A DNA stretch of 10,413 bases from Candidatus Methanocomedens sp. (GTDB lineage Archaea; Halobacteriota; Methanosarcinia; Methanosarcinales; Methanocomedenaceae). Under the pieces are notes generated by a model. That model ran no database searches. It saw only the letters and a program-made list of their open reading frames with translations, and was not told the origin of the DNA. Of the stretch, positions 1-5,569 are shown piece after piece; within the stretch, counting starts at the first letter, position 1, and every line of letters starts with the position of its first letter. The DNA is taken from positions 1-10,413 of the forward strand of contig PYCK01000231.1 of the NCBI GenBank assembly GCA_009649835.1, given 5' to 3'. A program made the translations under genes and the position numbers.

Positions 1-153
1 GGGACGCAGAGAACGGTAACAATGTTCTGTGCCCCCTGTATCCTTAACTGTGGGGGGCAGCCCCGCCACATGTACGCTATTGTCAATAAGTCAAACGTTG
101 CGACGGCACACCCAACCGCAGCAGAGCTGCGGGGTATAGTGATTAAGATAAAA
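1..153. other. GC-rich intergenic DNA with several hairpins
   Basis: No convincing gene is seen between the window edge and the end of the THEP1 gene. The stretch can form three hairpins. Bases 6-14 pair with 24-32 (8 of 9 pairs, 9-nt loop). TGCCCCC at 30-36 pairs with GGGGGCA at 53-59; this overlaps the first and is mutually exclusive with it. CCGCAGC at 116-122 pairs perfectly with GCTGCGG at 126-132 around a 3-nt loop. The last lies about 20 nt downstream of the THEP1 stop codon and could mark the transcript end, but no strong T-tract follows it on the minus strand. A structured RNA running off the left edge is possible; I do not recognise a family. Confidence 0.4.
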
Positions 154-657
154 TTATCCCAAACAACTGGTAATTATCTCTGCCAGACCATCACGGTTTT
201 GTTCATTTACGGTAATGATCTTGAACTCTTCACGAATACGAAGGGCCAGTGGATGACGGCTGGAATGGTGCAGTACCACCAGCATGTCCAGGTCCGAATC
301 CAGAACATGCTCTACTGCCGAGACAAAATGATGGGATTTCAGCTCCATTGGTCCTATCTCATCGATCACCACCAGATCACAATTAGCAGCTTTCTTTATG
401 GCATTTGTACCGATATCATCAAGGTCGGCAAGGTTTACGTGATACTTACCCACAGCAGGCCCGCTGCATCTGACATGGCTCAATATACCTGCCTGTCCTG
501 TGGCTATGTCCTGTATCTTGAAACCCACACGCTTCCCTCCACTGCGAATCTCACTACACTGGATACCGCTCACATTGATATCCAGTCCCTCCACTACTTT
601 TTCAATAACAGTGGACTTTCCCACACCGGGCCTGCCTGTTATGGCAATCCTTATCAT
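154..657 (-). CDS. THEP1-family nucleoside-triphosphatase (archaeal P-loop NTPase)
   Basis: A 167-residue P-loop NTPase of the archaeal THEP1 family (Pfam NTPase_1). Seen directly: a Walker A loop GRPGVGKST at residues 8-16, a Walker B strand DLVVIDE at 94-100 followed by IGPME, and a C-terminal TVNEQNRD at 149-156 that matches the family's conserved NxxNRD end. Family members hydrolyse ATP, GTP and other NTPs slowly; the cellular role is unsettled, and RNA or nucleotide metabolism has been suggested. The reading frame is open back to a GTG at 676-678, directly abutting the sepS stop codon. The ATG at 655-657 is preferred because the protein then begins MIRIAITG, as relatives do, with a G-rich AGGGGTTGGG just before it. 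It is very probably co-transcribed with sepS. Identification is firm, the start less so. Confidence 0.92.
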   Translation of the reverse strand: MIRIAITGRPGVGKSTVIEKVVEGLDINVSGIQCSEIRSGGKRVGFKIQDIATGQAGILSHVRCSGPAVGKYHVNLADLDDIGTNAIKKAANCDLVVIDEIGPMELKSHHFVSAVEHVLDSDLDMLVVLHHSSRHPLALRIREEFKIITVNEQNRDGLAEIITSCLG

Positions 658-678
658 CCCAACCCCTGATGACACCAC

Positions 679-2292
679 TTAGAAGAATTCAGCCCTGACC
701 GTAGTAAATACCGGCCCGCGCAGGTCTATCTTTTTCTTATGGCCGGTGATATAACGCTGGGCTATAGGGTCAAGCCTTACATTCACTTCAGAAGGCACCT
801 TAACGATACGCACCCTGGTCTCGGTAGCATCCCCTGTGGCTGACGCAGCCTCGATATCTGCTGCCGCCAGGGCCGCAAAGGCTTCGATATACCGCAGGTT
901 TGCCACAGTGCCTTTATTGAACTTCTTCTCGTATTTTGGTGAATCAGGCAGGCCCAGTACATCGCCGTCCACAACCAGAATATGGTTCATGGCAGCAGGT
1001 CCGCACAGCTTGGTATCCTCCTCTGGCTCAGTGACCATTACCCTAACGCTTCTGCCGTTCACATCCCCTTCCCATGCAAGGAACTCGCAAGGACTTGGCT
1101 CGCCGCCGTGCTCCTCGCATACCCTGACAATGGCACGCTGGATATCCCATCCCTCTTTGGTTGCAGGCGCCTTCTCAACTGAGATCATGCCTGCCAGTTC
1201 CTCGTCTGCCATCTTCCATTCCTCTTCATATATAGGGAACTGGGGATATGTCAGGGCGCGCACATCAGTGGAATCGTGCAGTATCATGGCCAGTCGCTCC
1301 ACACCCAGGCCTAAGTTCATTACCGGGTATGGGATATCGTACTGGGCCAGTGCAGAGGGTGAATATATGCCGAATGTGGCCACCTCAACCCAGCCGTCAC
1401 TGTATTTGGTGCTGCTGCCCACCAGTCCCGGATGGTATGCAAATACTTCTATCTGGGTATCTGGCACGTAATATTTACTGCGCTTCTCATCTGGCCTGAA
1501 ACTGAACTTCTCGAACCCGAACTGGGACAAAATCCCGGCAGCTACGGCCTTGCCGTGCTCCACCGTAACCTCAGGGTCCATGATGATACAGGATGCCGAG
1601 AAGTAGGTCATGAGCCGGGTGGCATCTTCCTGCTGTTCGCGCCTGAAACACCGATCCACACTGAACAACCTGACAGGCGGGCGGGCCCGCTCAATCATTG
1701 CACCAAGGGAAATGAACCAGCCCGAGGTCATGTGGCTCCTCAAGGTCTTGCCAGAGCTGACAGGTATCAGCTCCTTGAACTCAGGGAAAACATGGTCCAG
1801 CATTACTGCCACTTTTGAGTCTGGTACGTCCAGCCTGTGGGATATTTCAGGTACCAGGTCATCGCCCTCGATCTCACCCTTCTTATATGAATGCAATATC
1901 TGGCGTATAGTGTCAATCCCTTCATCATCCACCTGGATGATCTCCCTGACACGTTTTATCCTCTCATCAGAGATGCCTACATTGGGCCTGGGCAGGCCTG
2001 CCAGGTAGAAACACCGGTCCAGCACTGCAAGGGCCTCATACCCGAACTGTTTGTGTATCTCCCTGTCATCCACGATCAGCGGATTGGCCGCTTCCGTAAA
2101 TCCAAGACTGAGATAGGCTTCCCTTAATTTCTGTATTGTATCGTAAATAGGATGGGGTTTGCCGTAACCCAGCCTGAACCTGGGATACTGGTCCGGGATC
2201 GCAGGTTGTGTTATATACTCTTTTCCTTTGTTCCAGGCAGCGTCAAAATCCTCTTTCGCAGCCTGCTTTATTTTTTCAGGGTCAAATCTCAT
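679..2292 (-). CDS. sepS: O-phosphoserine-tRNA(Cys) ligase (SepRS)
   Basis: A class II aminoacyl-tRNA synthetase that charges tRNA(Cys) with O-phosphoserine; SepCysS then converts this to Cys-tRNA, the indirect cysteine route of methanogens. The 537 residues match the roughly 535-540 usual for the family. Visible landmarks: the N-terminus MRFDPEKIKQAAKEDFDAAW; the motif 1 region around 47-73; SHMTSGWF around T189; motif 2 FRREQQED at 216-223; YFSASC with S232 and S234; ATFGIYSP with T306; and motif 3 GLGVER at 328-333. T189, S232, S234 and T306 correspond to the residues reported to hold phosphoserine in Archaeoglobus SepRS. A C-terminal anticodon-binding region follows. An upstream in-frame GTG (2308-2310) exists, but ATG 2290-2292 fits the family and lies a sensible distance from the TATA box at 2328-2335. 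THEP1 follows immediately. SepCysS and tRNA(Cys) genes are not in the window. Confidence 0.97.
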   Translation of the reverse strand: MRFDPEKIKQAAKEDFDAAWNKGKEYITQPAIPDQYPRFRLGYGKPHPIYDTIQKLREAYLSLGFTEAANPLIVDDREIHKQFGYEALAVLDRCFYLAGLPRPNVGISDERIKRVREIIQVDDEGIDTIRQILHSYKKGEIEGDDLVPEISHRLDVPDSKVAVMLDHVFPEFKELIPVSSGKTLRSHMTSGWFISLGAMIERARPPVRLFSVDRCFRREQQEDATRLMTYFSASCIIMDPEVTVEHGKAVAAGILSQFGFEKFSFRPDEKRSKYYVPDTQIEVFAYHPGLVGSSTKYSDGWVEVATFGIYSPSALAQYDIPYPVMNLGLGVERLAMILHDSTDVRALTYPQFPIYEEEWKMADEELAGMISVEKAPATKEGWDIQRAIVRVCEEHGGEPSPCEFLAWEGDVNGRSVRVMVTEPEEDTKLCGPAAMNHILVVDGDVLGLPDSPKYEKKFNKGTVANLRYIEAFAALAAADIEAASATGDATETRVRIVKVPSEVNVRLDPIAQRYITGHKKKIDLRGPVFTTVRAEFF

Positions 2293-2327
2293 ATAAGCCG
2301 TCCTGTCCACATATACATCAATGTTTG

Positions 2328-2335
2328 TATTTAAA
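2328..2335 (-). promoter_or_regulatory. TATA box of sepS
   Basis: TTTAAATA on the minus strand. Its centre is about 39 bp upstream of the preferred ATG (2292), which predicts a transcript start near 2305 and a leader of about 13 nt containing AGGA at 2301-2304. It would be about 21 bp from the alternative GTG start (2310), too close for that codon to be included reliably. This supports the ATG start. Confidence 0.5.
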
Positions 2336-2365
2336 TTACACTAAAGTCGTCAGGTCTTTGTTTTT

Positions 2366-2390
2366 GTATATAATCTACAAGATTATATAC
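2366..2390. repeat. Perfect 10-bp AT-rich inverted repeat upstream of sepS
   Basis: GTATATAATC (2366-2375) and its exact complement GATTATATAC (2381-2390) are separated by TACAA. The element lies about 30 bp upstream of the sepS TATA box and about 60 bp downstream of the translin gene's stop. The strand downstream in the direction of transcription is A-rich rather than T-rich, so it does not look like a terminator for the translin gene. A dimeric regulator site is the simplest reading; a TATA-containing symmetric promoter element is an alternative. Confidence 0.5.
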
Positions 2391-2396
2391 TCAAGT

Positions 2397-2419
2397 AAAT
2401 GCGAACGAAGTGAGCATTT
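2397..2419 (+). repeat. Small hairpin of the GCGAAC-GAA-GTGAGC type
   Basis: AAATGC (2397-2402) is complementary to GCATTT (2414-2419). Inside, GA opposes GA (tandem sheared G·A pairs possible), then AC pairs with GT around a GAA triloop. The C-GAA-G core is known as an exceptionally stable DNA mini-hairpin. Related GCGARCGAAGYGAGC strings are, from memory, common in intergenic DNA of many prokaryotes. Confidence 0.5.
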
Positions 2420-2451
2420 TCTTGTAACCTCCGGACCATGATAGTTAATCT

Positions 2452-3072
2452 TCATAGTTTTTTTTCAAGTTCTGACATTCGTTCCTTTAGTTTGGCATGT
2501 TCCATGGCATTGGTAATATCTCCCCGGGTACGTTCCACCAGGCTCCGGGCCACATCTCCCTTGCGCCTCAATCCCCTTGACAAGGCATCAGGAAAATCGA
2601 ATAACATTATAGTGGTATAAATTTCATCCATGATCTCAAGTAGTTCTTCACCTTCATGGGGTCTGTCAAGCCTGATAAGGTCAAGTATGACACGACGCAG
2701 TTCTCCTACTACATCACCCAGTCCAAGCAAGTATGCCGGGTCCTTCACGCTAAGTTTTGCAGGGTCAGGCACCCTGTCTTTTTTCAGTATGCTATAAAGG
2801 ATACTGGCTTCTGCATATTCCTGCTGGGCATTCTCGACAAATCCGGCATGGAAAATATCGGGATGGTTCTCAAGTTCTGATATTATCTCCTGGTTCAGTG
2901 TTGAAACCTCATCAAGCAACTGTTCGGCAATGTCCCATTCTCCCCTGTGTATCGACTTGATTGCTCTGCCCGAGAGTCTCACCATTTTCCTGGAAAGTTT
3001 TAAAGAACTCTCCCTTGCAGTATCTTTAGTCTCAAAGTTTTCCAATATTTTGGATGATATTTCGGAGATCAT
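2452..3072 (-). CDS. Translin/Trax-family RNA-binding protein, putative ribonuclease subunit
   Basis: A 206-residue, almost entirely helical protein of the archaeal translin family (COG2178). Diagnostic segments are QEYAEA at 84-89, PAYLLGLGDVVGELRR at 112-127, and a C-terminal block reading TIMLFDFPDALSRGLRRKGD then RSLVERTRGDIT up to about 187. Eukaryotic translin and Trax form the C3PO ribonuclease, and an Archaeoglobus Trax-like protein has been described as a homo-oligomeric counterpart. The acidic residues E85, E88, D120 and E124 line up with the acidic catalytic positions of Trax (QEfvEA and DLtGEL), so an active nuclease is plausible; that is inference. The gene stands alone, with its own TATA box close to the ATG. 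It runs in the same direction as sepS, 159 bp away, probably as a separate transcript. Confidence 0.9.
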   Translation of the reverse strand: MISEISSKILENFETKDTARESSLKLSRKMVRLSGRAIKSIHRGEWDIAEQLLDEVSTLNQEIISELENHPDIFHAGFVENAQQEYAEASILYSILKKDRVPDPAKLSVKDPAYLLGLGDVVGELRRVILDLIRLDRPHEGEELLEIMDEIYTTIMLFDFPDALSRGLRRKGDVARSLVERTRGDITNAMEHAKLKERMSELEKKL

Positions 3073-3290
3073 ATAATTCCGCTCAATTATTTTATATGTG
3101 AATCTGGTAACGTGAGCTATTCTTGAATATGCATCAAATGAGTAATTACTCTGTCAATAGCCGTGCTCACAGTTATTAAGATTATTTGAAAGGTAATTAT
3201 AGTTTTGTAAATATTGCATCACGTCACCTTCAATTCCGCACTGCAGGGCTCGCAAAGGTTAATACGATCCCTGAAAACCAAACCCCTATC
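3073..3290. other. Intergenic DNA between the translin and cooC genes
   Basis: This 218-bp gap holds the translin-gene promoter at its left end. I found no convincing ORF, tRNA or terminator in the rest. Reading frames crossing it are overlaps of cooC on the other strand. Confidence 0.5.
3089..3096 (-). promoter_or_regulatory. TATA box of the translin-family gene
   Basis: TATAAAAT on the minus strand, with its centre about 21 bp upstream of the ATG (3072). No Shine-Dalgarno sequence is evident, so the mRNA is probably leaderless or nearly so. Confidence 0.45.
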
Positions 3291-4043
3291 TCAAATCAAA
3301 ACCAGCCTGTCCTTAATCCCCTCGATAGCCGCCATCGCTGCCCCCCCTTCTTCCACAGGCGAGCGCCCGGCCAGATCAGCCTTAACAAGGGAGCTGTCAT
3401 AGGGTATGGTCCCCAGTACCGGGATACCCATATTTTCCAGTCTGGACTCCACTGCCCCTAAATCCTCCTCTCCGGCCTTGTTTATCACGGCAGCGAATTT
3501 CGTCACCCCGATATCAGTACCAAGCCTCTTTATCCTCTCAGCAGTCTCAAGACTGCGCGCGCCTGGTTCCACCACCACTATCATCAGGTCGATGCCCCTG
3601 GTCGTTCCCCTGCCCAGATGCTCTATGCCTGCTTCCATATCCATTATAACCACAGACGATTCCTTCAACACCACATGCCGCAGCAGTGCCCGCAGGAAGG
3701 ATGATGCAGGACACATACATCCACTACCGCCCCTGTCCACAGTACCCATCACCAACATCCTCACACCATCGGGTCCAACCACACCGAAGAGCTCTACCAC
3801 ATCATCCACTTTAGGGTTTAGTTTGAACATCCCGGCAGGTCCACCCGCCCTCTCGTCAATCAGATCCTCATACTCGGTCAGGGGTGCAGGAGGCTCATCA
3901 ATACCAAGCGCCGAGGCAAGGTTCATATCAGGATCGGCATCAATGGCCAGCACATCCATACCGTCCCGTGCCAGTAACCGTGCCAGTGTACCTGCCAGTG
4001 TGGTCTTGCCCACACCACCCTTACCAGTGATAGCGATTTTCAT
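3291..4043 (-). CDS. cooC: CooC-type CO dehydrogenase nickel-insertion ATPase
   Basis: A 250-residue MinD/SIMIBI-class ATPase of the CooC/AcsF family, which uses ATP to deliver nickel to CO dehydrogenase (in methanogens the CODH/ACS complex). Visible: a deviant Walker A GKGGVGKTT at residues 7-15 with the signature lysine K8; AIDADPDMNLASALG at 33-47 (switch region); the CMC motif C109-x-C111, matching the metal-binding CxC at the CooC dimer interface; and the Walker B region VVIMDMEAGIEHLGRG at 131-146. The AVINKA stretch at 185-190 is the usual nucleotide-base-binding loop. The length is normal. The ATG is supported by a TATA box centred about 25 bp upstream, the geometry of a leaderless mRNA. 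No cdh/cooS gene is adjacent here, so it acts on a complex encoded elsewhere. Confidence 0.93.
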   Translation of the reverse strand: MKIAITGKGGVGKTTLAGTLARLLARDGMDVLAIDADPDMNLASALGIDEPPAPLTEYEDLIDERAGGPAGMFKLNPKVDDVVELFGVVGPDGVRMLVMGTVDRGGSGCMCPASSFLRALLRHVVLKESSVVIMDMEAGIEHLGRGTTRGIDLMIVVVEPGARSLETAERIKRLGTDIGVTKFAAVINKAGEEDLGAVESRLENMGIPVLGTIPYDSSLVKADLAGRSPVEEGGAAMAAIEGIKDRLVLI

Positions 4044-4063
4044 GGTTTTTCAACTTATAGGAA

Positions 4064-4071
4064 ATTATAAA
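4064..4071 (-). promoter_or_regulatory. TATA box of cooC
   Basis: TTTATAAT on the minus strand, with its centre about 25 bp upstream of the cooC ATG (4043). No Shine-Dalgarno sequence lies between them (the intervening strand ends in AAAAACC), so translation from a leaderless transcript is expected. Confidence 0.55.
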
Positions 4072-4122
4072 CGCATTTCGATAGCGATACAGATAATTTT
4101 CGTAGTTTCAATCAAATCTTTT

Positions 4123-4182
4123 GACAGGATTTACAGGATATACAGGATTGGATCGTATCCTGTCAATCCTGTAAATCCTGTC
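4123..4182. repeat. 60-bp palindrome made of 9-bp ACAGGAT repeats
   Basis: The left arm (4123-4148) holds three ACAGGAT units at 9-bp spacing, and the right arm (4157-4182) holds the same three units inverted (ATCCTGT). The arms agree at 24 of 26 positions around the 8-nt centre TGGATCGT. It lies between the metallophosphoesterase gene's stop and the cooC promoter. From memory, strings of TTTACAGGAT recur in intergenic DNA of methanogens and other microbes, so this is probably a dispersed repeat family. It could also act as a transcript-end hairpin, though no T-tract follows on the minus strand. Confidence 0.75.
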
Positions 4183-4212
4183 TGATATTTCGTTTATCCT
4201 TTCTGATATTTC
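4181..4212. repeat. Direct repeat of TCTGATATTTC
   Basis: An exact 11-bp word occurs at 4181-4191 and 4202-4212, 21 bp apart (two helical turns), overlapping the right end of the ACAGGAT palindrome. The intervening TTTATCCTT is AT-rich. The function is unknown; it may be a flank of the same repeat element. Confidence 0.45.
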
Positions 4213-4232
4213 CATTTTCCTGAAACGGAACC

Positions 4233-4865
4233 TTATACTTCAATGAGTTCCACGCTGATATTATCGTTCGTGATAATCAGTGCCCCGTACCCTTTGGATG
4301 CTTCGCCCACATTGACCACGATCGTATTGCCTGCCGTGTTAACACCCCTGGCCTCGTGGATGTGTCCGCATACAACAAGGGCGAAACGATTAACGAACTT
4401 TGCTATCGCCTGGCTGCCAACATGTCCCACTGGCAGCTCATCACTATAGCCGTATGGAGGGGCGTGACTAATCAGTACGTTCCTTATGCCTGAACATTCA
4501 TCAAGCAGCCTTTCCAGGGACTGTTCAATATCCTCATCAGTAAGTTCGAATGGCGTATCGAACGGGGTAGCATTGGACCCACCCAGCCCCATGAAGTTCA
4601 CATCACCAATCTCATGGCAGTTCTTATGCAGGTTGATAGCCTTAGAGCCGTCAAGTACTCCCAGGATATCCACTGGGTCGCAGTTGCCAGGTACTGCCAG
4701 GACCGGTACATCGAACATGTTGATGAATTCAAGGGCCTTCCCAGCGGGTCCGAAGTTGGTGATATCACCTGTTACTAATACTGCATCGATCTCACCGGCG
4801 CACTGTTGCAGTGCCTCTACCTTTGAATAGTCGCCATGCAAATCTGATAATGCAAGGAATTTCAT
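4233..4865 (-). CDS. Calcineurin-like metallophosphoesterase (Icc-related)
   Basis: A 210-residue two-metal phosphoesterase resembling the COG2129 Icc-related group. The full motif set is present: DLH at residues 8-10, GDITNFG at 33-39, GNCD at 60-63, SHAPPYG at 133-139 and CGHIHE at 166-171. Together these give the metal ligands D8, H10, D34, N61, H134, H168 and H170. The C-terminal strand region with TIVVNVGEAS is typical of the family. The substrate cannot be told; relatives hydrolyse phosphodiesters or phosphomonoesters. GAGGT sits 6 nt before the ATG, one of the clearest ribosome-binding sites in the window, and supports the start. The gene is divergent from trmY across 65 bp, with a TATA-like element at 4901-4910 able to serve it through a leader of about 15 nt. 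Confidence 0.93.
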   Translation of the reverse strand: MKFLALSDLHGDYSKVEALQQCAGEIDAVLVTGDITNFGPAGKALEFINMFDVPVLAVPGNCDPVDILGVLDGSKAINLHKNCHEIGDVNFMGLGGSNATPFDTPFELTDEDIEQSLERLLDECSGIRNVLISHAPPYGYSDELPVGHVGSQAIAKFVNRFALVVCGHIHEARGVNTAGNTIVVNVGEASKGYGALIITNDNISVELIEV

Positions 4866-4900
4866 ACAATTACCTCAATACCTATCACTTTGGGTTAGAC

Positions 4901-4910
4901 AGATATATGT
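4901..4910. promoter_or_regulatory. Shared TATA-like element between phosphoesterase gene and trmY
   Basis: AGATATATGT on the plus strand (ACATATATCT on the minus strand). Its centre is about 26 bp upstream of the trmY ATG at 4931, which implies a leaderless trmY mRNA. On the other strand it is about 40 bp from the phosphoesterase ATG at 4865, which implies a short leader carrying the GAGGT site. The surroundings are symmetric: GACA at 4899-4902 and TGTC at 4909-4912. Confidence 0.5.
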
Positions 4911-4930
4911 CTTATGCATTTTACATTAGC

Positions 4931-5542
4931 ATGCGAGAGTTCATTGTAGTAGGGCACAAAGCGCGAACAGACGGGAATTTTAACCTGAATGACCTGCCCG
5001 GCAGCGGCGGCAGGATGGATATATTATGCCGCTGCGTGAATTGTGCACTGTTCTTAAGCCATGACCTGCGGCGGGATGTGGTAATATACCTGGTACTGCT
5101 GGGTGAACCAGATACGCCAGGGATCGTGAAGTTCGAAGGAGAGAATGTGAGATACTTAAACCCTGATGAGCGCAGCAGCGGTTCACTCATTAAAAAGGCA
5201 CTTGAAAAAAATGCCATTCCGAGGTGGAGGGAATCCACACCCGGAGTATGGATACGGCTGGGGGGCCTTGCAGACCTGCTGGAAGAAGTACTTACTGATG
5301 AAAAAAGGCTGTTCTACATGCGGGAAGATGGGGACGATATCAGGGACGAGTTTATAGAAAACGTGCCAGAAGATACTGTTTTCGTGCTAGGTGACCATAC
5401 AGGCATGACACCGGAAGAAGAAACTATGATCCTGGATTTAGATGCAAAGACCATCAATGTTGGCCCGAAAAGTTTGCATGCTGACCACTGCATCGTACTG
5501 GTAAATAACGAAATGGACCGGACTGTCGATACGACCGGATAA
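4931..5542 (+). CDS. trmY: tRNA (pseudouridine(54)-N1)-methyltransferase TrmY
   Basis: A SPOUT-class methyltransferase that uses S-adenosylmethionine to methylate N1 of pseudouridine 54 in the T-loop of archaeal tRNAs, giving m1-psi where bacteria have ribothymidine. The 203 residues match the family. Diagnostic blocks: MREFIVVGHKARTDGNFNL at 1-19; DLPGSGGRMDILCRC at 21-35; YLVLLGEPDTPG at 53-64; VFVLGDHTGMT at 150-160 and INVGPKSLHADHCIV at 175-189, which together build the knotted cofactor site; then NNEMDR. The frame is open further upstream to 4811, but that would overlap the divergent phosphoesterase gene and add residues the family lacks. The ATG at 4931 gives the canonical MREF start and lies about 26 bp from a TATA-like box. 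Confidence 0.96.
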   Translation: MREFIVVGHKARTDGNFNLNDLPGSGGRMDILCRCVNCALFLSHDLRRDVVIYLVLLGEPDTPGIVKFEGENVRYLNPDERSSGSLIKKALEKNAIPRWRESTPGVWIRLGGLADLLEEVLTDEKRLFYMREDGDDIRDEFIENVPEDTVFVLGDHTGMTPEEETMILDLDAKTINVGPKSLHADHCIVLVNNEMDRTVDTTG

Positions 5543-5562
5543 AAGGAAAAAAGTAGGAAAAA
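5541..5562 (-). terminator. T-tract terminator of the coiled-coil gene
   Basis: Read on the minus strand, T5 (5562-5558), T6 (5552-5547) and T4 (5544-5541) follow the stop codon of the coiled-coil gene at 5570-5572 within 30 bp. Oligo-T tracts are the usual intrinsic termination signal in archaea. The tract abuts the stop codon of the convergent trmY. Confidence 0.65.
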
Positions 5563-5569
5563 GGTGGGA

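Noticed and set aside
1..73. A minus-strand ORF starting near 73 and leaving the window (MWRGCPPQ...)
   Set aside because: It is only about 24 codons, has no ribosome-binding site and overlaps hairpin-rich DNA, so there is no support for coding.
22..669. A 215-codon plus-strand open frame opposite the THEP1 gene
   Set aside because: It is antisense to a gene with clear Walker motifs, and its translation has no recognisable domain.
836..1471. A 211-codon plus-strand open frame opposite sepS
   Set aside because: It is antisense to the SepRS catalytic and C-terminal domains, with no family features.
3073..3290. Possible tRNA or small RNA between the translin gene and cooC
   Set aside because: I could not assemble a cloverleaf, a GGTTC-type T-loop or a strong stem from the sequence.
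3406..4185. A 259-codon plus-strand open frame opposite cooC
   Set aside because: It is a low-complexity Ser/Pro/Thr-rich translation of the antisense of a strongly conserved ATPase, a compositional shadow; its end merely runs into the ACAGGAT repeat.
4811..4930. A 40-residue N-terminal extension of TrmY
   Set aside because: It would overlap the divergent phosphoesterase gene and its promoter; the family starts at the MREF methionine (4931).
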